From contig NZ_KQ759763.1 in assembly GCF_001482195.1 (NCBI RefSeq), positions 380,153 to 444,152 of the forward strand: DNA of 64,000 nucleotides, in the 5' to 3' direction. The notes below the pieces were generated by a model that made no database searches, was not told the DNA's origin, and saw nothing but the letters and a program-made list of their open reading frames with translations. The stretch comes from Luteimonas abyssi (GTDB lineage Bacteria; Pseudomonadota; Gammaproteobacteria; Xanthomonadales; Xanthomonadaceae). Shown piece after piece: positions 1 through 9,413 of the stretch (position 1 is the stretch's first letter; each line of letters starts with the position of its first letter). The position numbers and the translations under genes are program-made.

Positions 1-1318
1 GGCCACCGACCGGACCCTCGAAGCGGATCACCACCACGTCGCCGGGCCGGATCGCGCGCGCCTGCACGGCGGCGAAGCAGGCTTCCTCGGAATCGAACAC
101 CCGCGCCGGACCGCTGTGGCGGGTGCGCCCGTGGCCGGCCAGCTTGAGGATGCATCCCTCGGGGGCGAGATCGCCGTACAGGATCGCGTAGCCACCCTGC
201 GGCTTGATCGGCGCGTGCACCGGACGCACCGCGTCCTGCGCGGCATCGGGCGCACGCGCGGCGATGGCGGCGTCGATGTCCGCGAACAGGGTGTGGCCGG
301 TGACCGTCGGGATGTCGTCGATCAGGCCGGCCGCGCGCAGTTCGCGCGCGACCAGCGCGGTGCCCCCCTGCGCATACAGTTCGGCTGCGGTGTAGCGACC
401 GCCGGGCTTGAGATCGGCGATGACCGGGGTGGCCGCCGCGGCGTGGAAGTCTTCCAGGTCGAACGGCACGCCGGCCTCGTGGGCGATCGCCAGCAGGTGC
501 AGTGCTGCATTGGTGGAACCGGCGGTGGCCGACACCGCGCGCGCCGCATTGCGCAGCGCGACCGGAGAGAGGATCGCGCGCGGTGTCGGGCCGCCGGAAA
601 GCAGGGTGCGCACCGCCAGTTCGCCGCAGCGACGTGCTGCGGCGCCCTTGTCGGGATCGGTGGCGGGGATGTCGTTGAGGCCCATCGGCGACAGGCCCAG
701 GAAGCCCAGCACCATGGCCATGGTGTTGGCGGTGAACTGGCCGCCGCAGGCGCCGGCGCCCGGACAGGCGGCGGCCTCGACCTCGCGCAGGCCGTCGTCG
801 TCGAGGGTGCCGGCGGCGTGCTGGCCAACGGCTTCGAAGACGTCCTGGATGGTGATTGAGCGGCCCTTGCAATGGCCGTGGGCGATGGTGCCGCCGTAGA
901 GGATCACGGTGGGGATGTCGAGGCGGGCGGCAGCCATGGCGGCCGCGGGGATGGTCTTGTCGCAGCCGCACAGCAGCACCATGGCATCGAGGCAGTGGCC
1001 GTCCACGGCCAGTTCGATGGAATCGGCGATCAGTTCGCGCGACGGCAGCGAGGCGCGCATGCCGCGCGAACCCATGGCGATGCCGTCGGTCACGGCGATG
1101 GTGTTGAACTCGATCGGCGTGCCGCCGGCGTCGCGGATGCCGGCCGCAGCGTGCTGGGCCAGGTCGCGCAGGCCCAGGTTGCAGGGGGATACGTTGGACC
1201 AGGTGTGCACCACCGCGATCAGCGGCCGGGCGATGGCGTCGTCGTCCAGGCCGGTGGCGCGCAGCATCGCGCGCGCCGGAGCGTGGTCGGGGCCTTTCTT
1301 GATGGCGTCGCTGCGCAC
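1..1318 (-). CDS. ilvD: Dihydroxy-acid dehydratase (3' end cut off)
   Basis: Dihydroxy-acid dehydratase makes the 2-keto acids that are precursors of valine, leucine and isoleucine. About 439 codons are visible and the C-terminus lies beyond base 1. The IlvD/Edd iron-sulfur motifs are present: PCN (Cys46), CGCDKTIPA (Cys117, Cys119) and GAGACGGQF, plus the N-terminal signature RSDAIKKGP. The start is a GTG at 1316-1318, because an in-frame TGA at 1331-1333 lies four codons upstream and no ATG falls between. The gene lies downstream of a leader peptide rich in Leu, Val and Ile and a terminator hairpin, so it is very probably controlled by attenuation. More ilv/leu genes may follow outside the window. 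Product assignment is secure. Confidence 0.95.
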   Translation of the reverse strand, partial: MRSDAIKKGPDHAPARAMLRATGLDDDAIARPLIAVVHTWSNVSPCNLGLRDLAQHAAAGIRDAGGTPIEFNTIAVTDGIAMGSRGMRASLPSRELIADSIELAVDGHCLDAMVLLCGCDKTIPAAAMAAARLDIPTVILYGGTIAHGHCKGRSITIQDVFEAVGQHAAGTLDDDGLREVEAAACPGAGACGGQFTANTMAMVLGFLGLSPMGLNDIPATDPDKGAAARRCGELAVRTLLSGGPTPRAILSPVALRNAARAVSATAGSTNAALHLLAIAHEAGVPFDLEDFHAAAATPVIADLKPGGRYTAAELYAQGGTALVARELRAAGLIDDIPTVTGHTLFADIDAAIAARAPDAAQDAVRPVHAPIKPQGGYAILYGDLAPEGCILKLAGHGRTRHSGPARVFDSEEACFAAVQARAIRPGDVVVIRFEGPVGG

Positions 1319-1360
1319 TGCGGTGTTTCCTCATGTAGGAAACCCGGGCCGTAGAAAACG

Positions 1361-1389
1361 AAAAACCCCGCGCCGTTTCGGGCGCGGGG
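1361..1389 (-). terminator. Attenuator terminator of the ilv leader
   Basis: Read on the minus strand, a 9-bp GC stem (arms 1381-1389 and 1366-1374, loop 1375-1380) is followed at once by five T residues (1361-1365). It sits between the leader peptide stop codon and ilvD. The segment GGCGCGGG at 1440-1447, inside the leader reading frame just after the Leu/Val/Ile codons, matches the 3' arm. It could pair with the 5' arm instead, forming an antiterminator. Stem and T-run are seen directly; the switching is inferred. Confidence 0.85.
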
Positions 1390-1423
1390 TCTAGGTTCTT
1401 TCGACCTGGGTTTGTTGTTTCAG

Positions 1424-1564
1424 TTACACAAACCCGATTCCCGCGCCGGTGGAGCTGGTAATAAGGACGACGACGACGAGAAGGAGCGCGACCGGAAGTC
1501 GCACGTCGGCACGGACCGCGAGGGCGGTCTGGGCGATGGGCGAGGTGGCGGTGCGCTGCGTCAT
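1424..1564 (-). CDS. ilvL: ilv operon leader peptide
   Basis: A 46-codon reading frame ends 35 bases before the attenuator stem. Its C-terminal third reads LLLVVVVLITSST, a run of the three branched-chain residues as in the ilv leaders of enterobacteria. A ribosome short of charged Leu, Val or Ile tRNA would stall here and favour antitermination. The ATG is at 1562-1564; no Shine-Dalgarno sequence is visible in front of it. The best promoter ends 8 bases upstream, so the message may be leaderless. A later in-frame GTG could shorten the peptide but would keep the control codons. Confidence 0.85.
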   Translation of the reverse strand: MTQRTATSPIAQTALAVRADVRLPVALLLVVVVLITSSTGAGIGFV

Positions 1565-1572
1565 GGGAACCG

Positions 1573-1602
1573 AGATAACCACGGGTGTTTTCGTCGTGTC
1601 AA
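1573..1602 (-). promoter_or_regulatory. Putative sigma-70 promoter of ilvL-ilvD
   Basis: Minus-strand TTGACA (1597-1602) is followed after 18 bases by TTATCT (1573-1578). Only 8 bases separate the -10 box from the leader ATG, so transcription would begin almost at the AUG. The boxes are seen; promoter activity is inferred. Confidence 0.5.
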
Positions 1603-1859
1603 CAGTTTCATCGAAAACTTTCGACCGGGTCCTCGTCGCGGGGAGGCTGCCGTTTCCGGCGGGGCCGATCAGGTCGCTGCATCGCGAAGCGAAGCGGGGC
1701 ATTGTCGGTTCCCCTCGCGACCGACAGCTCTCCGGTTCGGGAGAGGACCGGAACGTCCGCCTCCCCGGCACGTAACTCGTAGGACCCAACGACACGCAGA
1801 CTCGAACCGTGAGCGTGAGGGCCGAAGCCTGCGCACCGCACTGGTTACGAATGCAACGT

Positions 1860-1887
1860 TTGCGCCACCTGCGTGCGACGTGATACC
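1860..1887 (+). promoter_or_regulatory. Putative promoter of the aromatic leader
   Basis: TTGCGC (1860-1865), a 16-base spacer and GATACC (1882-1887) resemble a weak sigma-70 promoter. The -10 box ends 9 bases before the leader ATG, which would give a leaderless or nearly leaderless transcript, as with the ilv and thr leaders in this window. Confidence 0.35.
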
Positions 1888-1896
1888 AAGTCGCCC

Positions 1897-1977
1897 ATGC
1901 AACGTCCTGTCCTCCGCGCCTATGTCTGGTTTTACGGCTTTCCGATGCCGGCGGCGGACGGGGTGCGCACGATCTAG
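1897..1977 (+). CDS. Aromatic amino acid leader peptide
   Basis: A 26-codon reading frame starts at ATG 1897 and stops at TAG 1975-1977, 25 bases before a terminator hairpin and 90 bases before the DAHP synthase gene. Residues 9-15 read YVWFYGF: two Tyr, two Phe and one Trp within seven codons. This is the composition expected of an attenuation leader sensing aromatic aminoacyl-tRNAs. The DNA just after these codons (1948-1955) is identical to the 3' arm of the downstream terminator. It could therefore pair with the 5' arm to form an antiterminator. No good ribosome binding site precedes the ATG. The frame overlaps no real gene. That it is translated is inferred. Confidence 0.75.
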   Translation: MQRPVLRAYVWFYGFPMPAADGVRTI

Positions 1978-2002
1978 ACGATCACCACACGAATCCCGAA
2001 CA

Positions 2003-2029
2003 GCCGCCGGCACTCCCCGGCGGCTTTTT
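2003..2029 (+). terminator. Attenuator terminator before DAHP synthase
   Basis: GCCGCCGG (2003-2010) pairs with CCGGCGGC (2017-2024) around a 6-base loop and is followed by five T residues (2025-2029). It lies between the aromatic leader peptide and the DAHP synthase start. The 5' arm can alternatively pair with an identical CCGGCGGC copy at 1948-1955. A second GCCGCCGG occurs at 2033-2040. Confidence 0.85.
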
Positions 2030-2065
2030 CATGCCGCCGGATGCCAACACCCGGAGCATGACCCT

Positions 2066-3145
2066 GTGAACACCCGTACCGACGATCTGCGCATCCGCGA
2101 CATCCAGCCTCTCGCAACGCCGGGGCAGGTCATCCACGGTTGCCCTGTTCCCGAGCCCGTCGCCCGTCATGTCGCGTCCTCGAGGCGCGCCGTACAGAAC
2201 ATCCTCCACGGTCGCGATGACCGCCTGCTGGTGGTCGTAGGCCCCTGCTCGATCCACGACGTCGATGCCGCGCGCGAGTACGCGCAACGCCTGAGCGTCG
2301 AGCGGGCGCGCCTGGGCGGCACGCTCGAGATCGTGATGCGCGTGTACTTCGAGAAGCCGCGCACCACCGTCGGCTGGAAGGGCCTGATCAACGACCCGCG
2401 CCTGGACGGCAGCTACCGCATCGACGAAGGCCTGCGCCTGGCACGACAGCTGTTGCTCGACGTCAATGCGCTCGGCTTGCCGGCCGGTTGCGAGTTCCTC
2501 GACATGATCACCCCGCAGTACCTCGCCGACCTGGTGAGCTGGGGCGCGATCGGCGCGCGCACCACCGAAAGCCAGGTGCATCGCGAACTCGCGTCGGGGC
2601 TGTCGTGCCCGGTGGGTTTCAAGAACGGCACCGACGGCAACGTGCGCATCGCGGTGGATGCGGTGCAGGCCGCCTCGCATCCGCACCGGTTCCTGTCGGT
2701 GACCAAGCAGGGCGTCAGTGCGATCGTCACCACCGCCGGCAACGAGGACGGTCACGTGATCCTGCGAGGAGGCCGCACGCCGAACTACGACGCGGCCAGT
2801 GTCGCGGCGGCCGCGGAGTCGCTGCTCGCGGCCGGGTTGCCTCCGCGGTTGCTGGTCGACGCCAGCCACGCCAACAGCGGCAAGCGCCCGGAGCGGCAGC
2901 CGCTGGTGATCGACGACATCGCCGCGCGCGTGGACGCCGGCGACACCTCCGTGTTCGGCGTGATGATCGAAAGCCATCTGGAAGCCGGCCGCCAGGACCT
3001 CATCGACGGTCGCGCGCGCGTCTACGGGCAGAGCATCACCGATGGCTGTATCGGCTGGAATGACTCGCTCCGGGTGCTGGAGCGGCTCGCCCGTGCGGTC
3101 GAAGCGCGGCGGGCGCGGGGAGCGGCGCACCACGCCGCTGCCTGA
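2066..3145 (+). CDS. aroG: 3-deoxy-7-phosphoheptulonate synthase (DAHP synthase)
   Basis: A class I DAHP synthase of 359 residues condenses phosphoenolpyruvate and erythrose 4-phosphate, the first step of the shikimate pathway. Visible family signatures are GPCSIHD near residue 55, MRVYFEKPRTTVGWKG, GARTTESQ, the GFKNGTDG active-site loop, and DASHANSGK near the C-terminal third. Length fits the AroF/AroG/AroH type. The start is GTG 2066-2068 with GGAG at 2052-2055. A longer open frame upstream runs through the leader region and is not used. Expression is probably attenuated by the Trp/Tyr/Phe leader. Which aromatic amino acid inhibits the enzyme cannot be read from the sequence, so the aroG symbol is by family only. 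Confidence 0.92.
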   Translation: MNTRTDDLRIRDIQPLATPGQVIHGCPVPEPVARHVASSRRAVQNILHGRDDRLLVVVGPCSIHDVDAAREYAQRLSVERARLGGTLEIVMRVYFEKPRTTVGWKGLINDPRLDGSYRIDEGLRLARQLLLDVNALGLPAGCEFLDMITPQYLADLVSWGAIGARTTESQVHRELASGLSCPVGFKNGTDGNVRIAVDAVQAASHPHRFLSVTKQGVSAIVTTAGNEDGHVILRGGRTPNYDAASVAAAAESLLAAGLPPRLLVDASHANSGKRPERQPLVIDDIAARVDAGDTSVFGVMIESHLEAGRQDLIDGRARVYGQSITDGCIGWNDSLRVLERLARAVEARRARGAAHHAAA

Positions 3146-3376
3146 GCGTCTCGAAGGGTTCGGGAGCGGCTCGTATCGTGGAGCCGGCGAACGTGCATCG
3201 GATGAATCAGCAGCAGGCACGGCGGTCGAGCGGCGCGACGGACGTGTGACTCGATTCGGCATCCGGCGTATGACGGCAGTGCTAAGGTCGTCGGCGTCGA
3301 TGCCTGCCGCCGGCATCGATGTTCGGCTTCTGCAGGCCTCGTGCCTGGTTCGACGTGCGGCGATGGAGAATCGCGA

Positions 3377-4303
3377 ATGGCAAGGATCGCATCGCTCTGC
3401 TGGATCGCAGCGCTCATCGCCGCAGGCGTGTGGAGCTCGGCGACGATGTCGGCGACGGAAACGGTCGTCGACAGTGGTGCAGCGGCCGGCTACCAGGCGC
3501 TGCTCGAAATCGACGAGCGGGAGGGATTGACCGCCGACGAGCGAGATCGGGCCATGGCCGCGCTGTACGATGCCCGCCTTCGCCCGTCACTCGACGACCC
3601 GGCTTCGATCGAGGCCGTCGACTGGACCTGGTATGCCCAGGCGGCCCACCTGATGGCGTTCTACCGGCAGGCGCCGGCGTATCTGCGTGATGCCCGTCTG
3701 GCGATGGCCGCGCTGGAGACGGCAGGCATCGCCACCCGCGAGCAGCGCGAGACGTTCTTCGGCGTTCTTGTGGCGTACCGCGAGTTCGCTGCGGCGCGTG
3801 GTCATCTCGCTGCGCATCCCGACCTGGAGGTGGAGCCGGTGCCTGCCGTCGCGGCGCTGTCTGCTCGCAGGGACGGCGAAGCCCTGACCTACCGGGTCGA
3901 TCCCGACGCGTTCCGGCTCGTGCCCGAGCCGATTCGTTTCAGCGATGGCGCGCGCCTCGTTGTGGTCTCGCATCCGCTGTGCGGGTTCTCGAGGCGGGCG
4001 ATGGCATTCATCTCCGACGAGCCCGAACTCGCGGCCGCCATCGACGGGAACGTGTTGTGGCTGGCGCCAGTGGGCACGCAGCTGCACGTCGAGGTGATGC
4101 AGGCGTGGAATCGTGAGCACCCTTCGACACCCGTGGTGATCCCGCATACAAGGGCCGACTGGCCGATGCTCCACGATTGGTCCACCCCCAGTTTCTATCT
4201 TCTGCAGGACGGCGAGCTGGTGGATCACTTCTCGGGGTGGCCTCTCGACGACAGTCACCGCGCCCGTTTCGTCGGGATGCTGGAGCGGGCGGCGTTGCTC
4301 TGA
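3377..4303 (+). CDS. Secreted thioredoxin-like protein with CxxS motif
   Basis: A protein of 308 residues with a short hydrophobic N-terminal segment (ARIASLCWIAALIAAGVW) that looks like a signal peptide, so it is probably periplasmic. The C-terminal half has features of a thioredoxin-like fold. SHPLCGFSRRA is in the position of the CxxC motif, with one Cys and a Ser in the second place. STPSFYLLQDGELVDHFSGW resembles the cis-proline strand and following hairpin. The N-terminal 160 residues look helical and match no family I know. The start ATG 3377 has GGAGAA six bases upstream. The gene converges on thrC with only a 10-base gap. Function is unknown; a redox or adaptor role is a guess. Confidence 0.6.
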   Translation: MARIASLCWIAALIAAGVWSSATMSATETVVDSGAAAGYQALLEIDEREGLTADERDRAMAALYDARLRPSLDDPASIEAVDWTWYAQAAHLMAFYRQAPAYLRDARLAMAALETAGIATREQRETFFGVLVAYREFAAARGHLAAHPDLEVEPVPAVAALSARRDGEALTYRVDPDAFRLVPEPIRFSDGARLVVVSHPLCGFSRRAMAFISDEPELAAAIDGNVLWLAPVGTQLHVEVMQAWNREHPSTPVVIPHTRADWPMLHDWSTPSFYLLQDGELVDHFSGWPLDDSHRARFVGMLERAALL

Positions 4304-4313
4304 CCTCGGCGGA

Positions 4314-5618
4314 TCAGTCGACGGGCTCCTCTTGCGCCAGCAATACATCGCGCAGCGCGTCGGCATCCGCCGACATCGGTGTCCCGCGCGCGGGGCGTTT
4401 CAGGCATTCCGCCAGTGCGGGCGGCGGCGGAACGGGGTAGCCGACCAAGGGTTCGACGACGGTGTCGAACTTCGCAGGGTGCGCGGTGGCGACGACGGCC
4501 CAGGGTCGGGTGTCGCCGCTCGCGCGCAGGGTTTCGAGCGCGTGCAGGGCGGTGGCGGTGTGCGGGCAGGGGACGATGCCGTGCCGTCCGGGTGCCGCGC
4601 GCACGGTGTCGCGGATGGTCGCATCGTCGACGGCAACGGCCGTCAGTGCGGCACGCAGTGCGGTGTCGTCGGCATGCCAGTGGCGCAGACGTTCGAAATT
4701 GCTCGGCGTGCCGACATCCATCGCGTTGGCGAGCGTGGCGCGCGTGGTCTGCGGCGCGTAGTCGGCGCCGTCGAAGTAGCGCGGCAAGGTGTCGTTGGCG
4801 TTGCAGGCCAGCACGATGTCGCCGACCGGCAGGCCCATCCGCCGCGCGAGCACGGCGGCGCAGGCGTTGCCGAGATTGCCGGTCGGGATGATGAAGCCGA
4901 GGGTACGGCCGTGTTCGGCATGAAATGCGATCGCGGTATGCGCGTAGTAGGCCATCTGCGGCAGCAGGCGGCCGAGGCTGATGCTGTTGGCCGAAGCGAG
5001 GCGACGGCGTTCGCGCAGGTCGTGATCGCCCAGCGCTGCCTTGATCATGCGCTGGCAATCGTCGAAATGGCCGGCGACGCGGAAGGTCCGGACGTTGTCG
5101 CCCCAGCACTCCAGGCCATGCGCCTGCCGGGGCGAGACGCGCCCCTCCGGATACAGGATGGTGACGCCGAAGCCGGGGCGGCGATGGAAGGCGCCGGCGA
5201 CCGCAGCCCCGGTGTCGCCCGAGGTCGCGACGACGATTTCGGTGTCGGTGTCGCCGTCCTGGCGAAGCGCCGAGAGCGCCCCCGCGAGGAAGCGGGCGGC
5301 GTAATCCTTGAACGCCGCGGTCGGGCCGTGGAACAGCTCCAGAACGTGGTCGCCATCGCCCGACAGTGGCCGCAGCGGCGCTTCGAAGGTGTAGGCGTCG
5401 GCGCACAATGCCCCGAGGTGGTGGCGCAGGCGGGAGCCGCCGAACCACGGCATGAGCACGCGCTGTGCGGTGGCGGCCAGCGACGGCTGCGGCGCGAGCG
5501 CCGGCATCGGCGGGATCGATGCCGGCACGTAGAGCCCGCCATCGGGTGCGAGGCCGGCCACGAGGGCATCGTCGAGGGAGGTGGCGGGCGCCCCGCTGCG
5601 TGTGCTGATGAAGTTCAT
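4314..5618 (-). CDS. thrC: Threonine synthase
   Basis: Threonine synthase, a PLP enzyme, converts O-phosphohomoserine to threonine. The protein has 434 residues, normal for the bacterial type. The PLP lysine is in [14 protein letters not shown], followed by the ATSGDTGAA phosphate-binding loop; the N-terminus MNFISTRSG is typical. The gene overlaps thrB by 4 bases (ATGA), so it is translationally coupled as the last gene of the thr operon. Its stop lies 10 bases from the convergent thioredoxin-like gene; no terminator hairpin was seen in the gap. Confidence 0.96.
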   Translation of the reverse strand: MNFISTRSGAPATSLDDALVAGLAPDGGLYVPASIPPMPALAPQPSLAATAQRVLMPWFGGSRLRHHLGALCADAYTFEAPLRPLSGDGDHVLELFHGPTAAFKDYAARFLAGALSALRQDGDTDTEIVVATSGDTGAAVAGAFHRRPGFGVTILYPEGRVSPRQAHGLECWGDNVRTFRVAGHFDDCQRMIKAALGDHDLRERRRLASANSISLGRLLPQMAYYAHTAIAFHAEHGRTLGFIIPTGNLGNACAAVLARRMGLPVGDIVLACNANDTLPRYFDGADYAPQTTRATLANAMDVGTPSNFERLRHWHADDTALRAALTAVAVDDATIRDTVRAAPGRHGIVPCPHTATALHALETLRASGDTRPWAVVATAHPAKFDTVVEPLVGYPVPPPPALAECLKRPARGTPMSADADALRDVLLAQEEPVD

Positions 5619-6616
5619 GGCGCGGCCATCTTGTGGGGTGCGGTGTCGTGATGCCGCACGGGAGAGGTCGGGAGCAGCTGTGCGGCCGGGGCCGAGACGG
5701 CGCTGACGTAGGCACGCGCACCGAAGCCGGCATCGACGAAGGCCTGCCGCATCGCCGGGGCCGCCGCATCCGCGGCCGCGCGCGACGCGAACCAGGCGAA
5801 CACGCTGGGGCCGCCTCCGGAAATGCTGGCGCCGATGGCATCGTGGTCGTACGCGGCCTGGCGGACGCGATCGAACCCCGGGATCAGCTCGGCGCGCCGC
5901 GGCTCGACCAGCACGTCGCGCAGGCCCGCCCGCAGCAACGCGGCATCGCCGCGCTCGAGTCCGAGCACGAACTGCGCGAGATGGGCGCCGTGCGCGACCA
6001 CCGTCGCCAGCGGATAGGGATCGGCCAGCACCGCACGCGAGCGGCGCGTTTCCAGGGTCTGATCCGGATGCACGACCACCGCATGCAGCCAGTTCGGCGC
6101 CGGCAGCCGCAGCAGGCGCTCGGCGGTGGCGAGCACGATGCCGCCGAGCAGCATCGGGGCGACGTTGTCGCCATGGCGGCTGCCGCTCGCGACGGCCTCG
6201 CCGTCGAGCGCGAACGGGTACAGCGCCTCCCGCGACAGGGGCGCATCGAGCAGGGCGTTGGCGGCGACCAGGGCCGCCACGCACGATGCGGCGGAACCGC
6301 CGAGCCCGGACCCCAGCGGAATGCCTTTCTCGATCCGCAGCGCGAAGCCGTACGGCAGGGCCTGCGCGTCGCGCAGCGCGATCAGGGCCTGGCCGGCGGT
6401 ATTGCGTGCAGCATCGAGCGGGATGGCGCCGGCGCCGGCCACGTCGCCGGCGATGGCCTCGATCGTCACCTCCGGCGCATCGATGCGTCGCACCCGCGCC
6501 ACGTCGCGCGGGCCGTCGATCACGTGGCCGAGCAGATCGAACCCCACGCCGATATTGCCGACGCTGGCGGGCGCCCAGGCGCTGGCGCCCGGGTCGATCG
6601 CGAGGGGATCGCTCAT
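5615..6616 (-). CDS. thrB: Homoserine kinase (GHMP family)
   Basis: Homoserine kinase phosphorylates homoserine with ATP ahead of threonine synthase. The 333-residue protein shows GHMP kinase motifs: [14 protein letters not shown] at the N-terminus, the ATP-binding loop [17 protein letters not shown], and the C-terminal [11 protein letters not shown]. The start overlaps the thrA stop by 4 bases, and the gene's end overlaps thrC by 4 bases, indicating coupled translation. Regulation is with thrA from the upstream leader. Confidence 0.96.
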   Translation of the reverse strand: MSDPLAIDPGASAWAPASVGNIGVGFDLLGHVIDGPRDVARVRRIDAPEVTIEAIAGDVAGAGAIPLDAARNTAGQALIALRDAQALPYGFALRIEKGIPLGSGLGGSAASCVAALVAANALLDAPLSREALYPFALDGEAVASGSRHGDNVAPMLLGGIVLATAERLLRLPAPNWLHAVVVHPDQTLETRRSRAVLADPYPLATVVAHGAHLAQFVLGLERGDAALLRAGLRDVLVEPRRAELIPGFDRVRQAAYDHDAIGASISGGGPSVFAWFASRAAADAAAPAMRQAFVDAGFGARAYVSAVSAPAAQLLPTSPVRHHDTAPHKMAAP

Positions 6617-9165
6617 GCCGCACCTCCGGCAGGCTGCGCGAACGGCAGACCGGCCTGGGCGCCGAGTGCATGCGCGACCGCGAGGACGTCGCCGAACACC
6701 CCGGCGGCAGTGACTTCGGGCCCTGCGCCGGGGCCCTGTACGACCAGCGGATTGTCGGCGTAGCGTGCGCTGCGGAACTGCACCAGGTTGTCGGTCAGAC
6801 GCGTGTGGCAGCAGGCGTGCTCCGTCGGCAGCGCGACCACGCCGACGCGGGCGCGGCCGGCGATGTCGAGCTGGCCGAGATGGCGCAGGGCGCGTCCTTC
6901 GGTGCGCGCGGCGTCCAAGCGCACACGCATGGGCGCGTCGAGTTCGGCCACGCGGGCGAGAAAGTCGTCCAGCGGCAGGTCGCGCAGGGATTCGGGCACC
7001 AAGTTCTCCACGTCCACATCGTCGATCGACAGCGCGTGCCCCGCCTCGCGCGCCAGGATCACCAGCTTGCGGGCCACGTCGAGTCCGGATAGATCATCGC
7101 GCGGATCGGGCTCGGTGTAACCGAGGGCGCGCGCTTCGAGCACCAGCTCGGAGAAGGGGCGGCTGCCGTCGAAGCTGTTGAACAGCCATGCCAGGGTACC
7201 GGAGAGCATGCCGTCGATCCCGTGCAGCACATCGCCGGTATCGAGCAGGCCGCGCAGGGTCTGGATCACCGGCAGGCCGGCGCCGACGGTGGCTTCGTAC
7301 AGGAAGCGGCCACCACGATCGTGCTGCGCAGCCCGGACCGCGGCATACCGCGACCATGCGCCGCTGCCGGCGTGCTTGTTCGGGGTCACGACATGGATGC
7401 CGGCAGCGAGCCATTCGGCATACTTCGCCGCCACCTCGTCGCTGGCGCTGCAATCGACGATCAGCGCGTGGGGCAGGTGCCCGGCGCGGACATGGGCGGC
7501 GAAGGCGTCGAGATCGGCGGCCTGCGCGTGCGCGTCGTCCAGGCGGGCACGCGCGTCGGCCGGGGTCATCGCCACGCCGTCGAACACCATGCGGCGACTG
7601 TCGGCCAACGCCCGCAGCCGCAGGTCCACGCCCGAGCGTGCCCGCAATGCGGGCGCCACGTCGGCCAGCTGCCGCAGCAGGGCCTGTCCGACGTGGCCGG
7701 GCCCGATGACACCCACCGACAGCGTCTGCGGCGACAGCCAGAACGCCGCGTGCGCGGCGCGAAGTGCACGCGCGGCGTCGGTCTGCGCGACGACCACGGA
7801 GAGGTTGCGCTCGCTCGCGCCCTGCGCGATCGCGCGCACGTTGACCCGTGCCTGCGCCAGTCCACCCAGCAGCCGCGCGGCGACCCCCGGCGTGCCGACC
7901 ATGCCGTCGCCGACCGCCGCCAGTACGCACAGGCCGTCCTCGACGCGCACGCCTTCGACCTGGCCGGCCGCCGCCGCCTCCGCGAACGCCGTCTCGATCG
8001 CGGCACGGCCCCGGTCGGCCTGCGCCTGTTTCACCACGCAGCAGATGGAGTGTTCCGAGGAGCCCTGCGAGATCATCGTCACCGACACCCCCGCGCCGTG
8101 CAGCGCGGCGAACAGCTTCTCCGCCACCCCGGGCACGCCGGCCATGCCGCTGCCGGTCAGTTCCAGCACCGCCATGGCCTCGACCAGGCTCAGGCCCTTG
8201 ACCGGCGAGCGCGCGGGCTCGCTTCGCGCGGCGATGCGGGTGCCGGGCGCGGACGGGGCCAGCGTGTTGCGGATCGACAGCGGGATGCCGCGCGCCTGCA
8301 GCGGGGCCAGGGTGCGCGGGTGCAGCACCTCGGCCCCGAAGTAGGCCAGCTCGCAGGCTTCGGCATAGGACATCGATGCCAGGCGCACCGCGTCGGGCAC
8401 CCGTCGCGGGTCGGCGGAGAGCACGCCGTCGACATCGGTCCAGATGGTGACGTCCGCGGCGTCGAACAGATCGGCGAGCAGGGTGGCGGAATGGTCGCTG
8501 CCGTTGCGGCCGAGGGTGGTCGCGGCGCCGTCGGGCGTGCGGGCGACGAAGCCGGTGGCGACCACGTGCGGCTGCGGATGGCGTGCGCGCCAGGCCTGCA
8601 GATGCGCGAGGCTGGCCTCGCGATCGAGCGCCATGCCGATCTCGCCGGCACGCACCACCAGCACGTCGCGCGCGTCCAGCCGCGTCCAGCCGGCCGCGTG
8701 GCCGCCGAGCGCCGCGTGCATCAGCCAGGCGCTGCACAACTCGCCGTGCCCCCACGCGCGCTCGGCCAGGTGATTGCCCTGGCCGTCACCGGCGGCGAGG
8801 GTCTCGAGGTCGGCGCTCAGCGCGTCGCTCTCGGCGTCGAGCGCGGCCAGCAGCGGGTCGTGGCCGGTCGGCAACAGGGCCAGGGCGGCGCCGCGATGGC
8901 GCTGGCGCAGGGCATGCCAGCCTTCGCGCCAGTCATGGCCGTCGCGGGCGCTCGCGGTCAATGCGACCAGGGCGTCGGTGACGCCGCGCATCGCCGACAC
9001 CACGACCACCCGTGGTCCCTCGTCCCCGGCCACCAGGGCGGCAGCGGCACGGATGCGCCCGGCGTCGGCAAGACTGCTGCCGCCGAACTTGTGCAGGCGG
9101 CAGCCGGCGGGCGCGGAAGAGGCGACGGGGGCGTCGGGCGGATCGGACAGGACGGTGGACGACAT
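6613..9165 (-). CDS. thrA: Bifunctional aspartate kinase/homoserine dehydrogenase I
   Basis: An 850-residue fusion catalyses the first and third steps from aspartate to homoserine. The aspartate kinase part starts with [15 protein letters not shown] and contains [15 protein letters not shown] and [13 protein letters not shown] regulatory middle part with ACT-type repeats follows ([16 protein letters not shown] and [16 protein letters not shown] are paired motifs). The homoserine dehydrogenase part has [13 protein letters not shown] as its NAD(P) loop and [13 protein letters not shown]. Length and order match E. coli ThrA. The ATG at 9163-9165 is preceded by a GGAG. It is the first structural gene after the thr leader peptide. 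ACT domains imply feedback inhibition by threonine, a family property. Confidence 0.96.
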   Translation of the reverse strand: MSSTVLSDPPDAPVASSAPAGCRLHKFGGSSLADAGRIRAAAALVAGDEGPRVVVVSAMRGVTDALVALTASARDGHDWREGWHALRQRHRGAALALLPTGHDPLLAALDAESDALSADLETLAAGDGQGNHLAERAWGHGELCSAWLMHAALGGHAAGWTRLDARDVLVVRAGEIGMALDREASLAHLQAWRARHPQPHVVATGFVARTPDGAATTLGRNGSDHSATLLADLFDAADVTIWTDVDGVLSADPRRVPDAVRLASMSYAEACELAYFGAEVLHPRTLAPLQARGIPLSIRNTLAPSAPGTRIAARSEPARSPVKGLSLVEAMAVLELTGSGMAGVPGVAEKLFAALHGAGVSVTMISQGSSEHSICCVVKQAQADRGRAAIETAFAEAAAAGQVEGVRVEDGLCVLAAVGDGMVGTPGVAARLLGGLAQARVNVRAIAQGASERNLSVVVAQTDAARALRAAHAAFWLSPQTLSVGVIGPGHVGQALLRQLADVAPALRARSGVDLRLRALADSRRMVFDGVAMTPADARARLDDAHAQAADLDAFAAHVRAGHLPHALIVDCSASDEVAAKYAEWLAAGIHVVTPNKHAGSGAWSRYAAVRAAQHDRGGRFLYEATVGAGLPVIQTLRGLLDTGDVLHGIDGMLSGTLAWLFNSFDGSRPFSELVLEARALGYTEPDPRDDLSGLDVARKLVILAREAGHALSIDDVDVENLVPESLRDLPLDDFLARVAELDAPMRVRLDAARTEGRALRHLGQLDIAGRARVGVVALPTEHACCHTRLTDNLVQFRSARYADNPLVVQGPGAGPEVTAAGVFGDVLAVAHALGAQAGLPFAQPAGGAA

Positions 9166-9259
9166 CGGGAAGCTCCGGTGGGGGCTCCGCGTGCTCGTTC
9201 GGGAGAGGGACCTGGTACGTCCGCGTTCCCGGGGCGGGACGCGGAGCGGCGAGGTCAGG

Positions 9260-9406
9260 TCAACTGCGCGCGCGCATCCACATCCCGGGACCAGTGGTAC
9301 CGGTGCCGGTGGTGGTAATGGTGGTGACGCCCGCCGTGGACACGGCCGCCGCCCGGCCCGCTGCATGGGCGATACGGGCGTCGGCGGTGGCGGGCTGATG
9401 CGGCAT
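9260..9406 (-). CDS. thrL: thr operon leader peptide
   Basis: A 48-codon reading frame, 94 bases upstream of thrA, contains VTTITTTGTGTTG: eight Thr and one Ile in thirteen codons. Thr/Ile-rich leaders control the thr operon by attenuation in enterobacteria. The ATG is at 9404-9406 with no clear Shine-Dalgarno sequence. A good promoter ends seven bases before it, implying a leaderless start. Unlike the ilv and aromatic leaders, the space to thrA shows no hairpin with a T-run. The segments 9239-9246, 9220-9226 and 9185-9192 could form mutually exclusive stems. Confidence 0.85.
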   Translation of the reverse strand: MPHQPATADARIAHAAGRAAAVSTAGVTTITTTGTGTTGPGMWMRARS

Positions 9407-9413
9407 GGCGACA

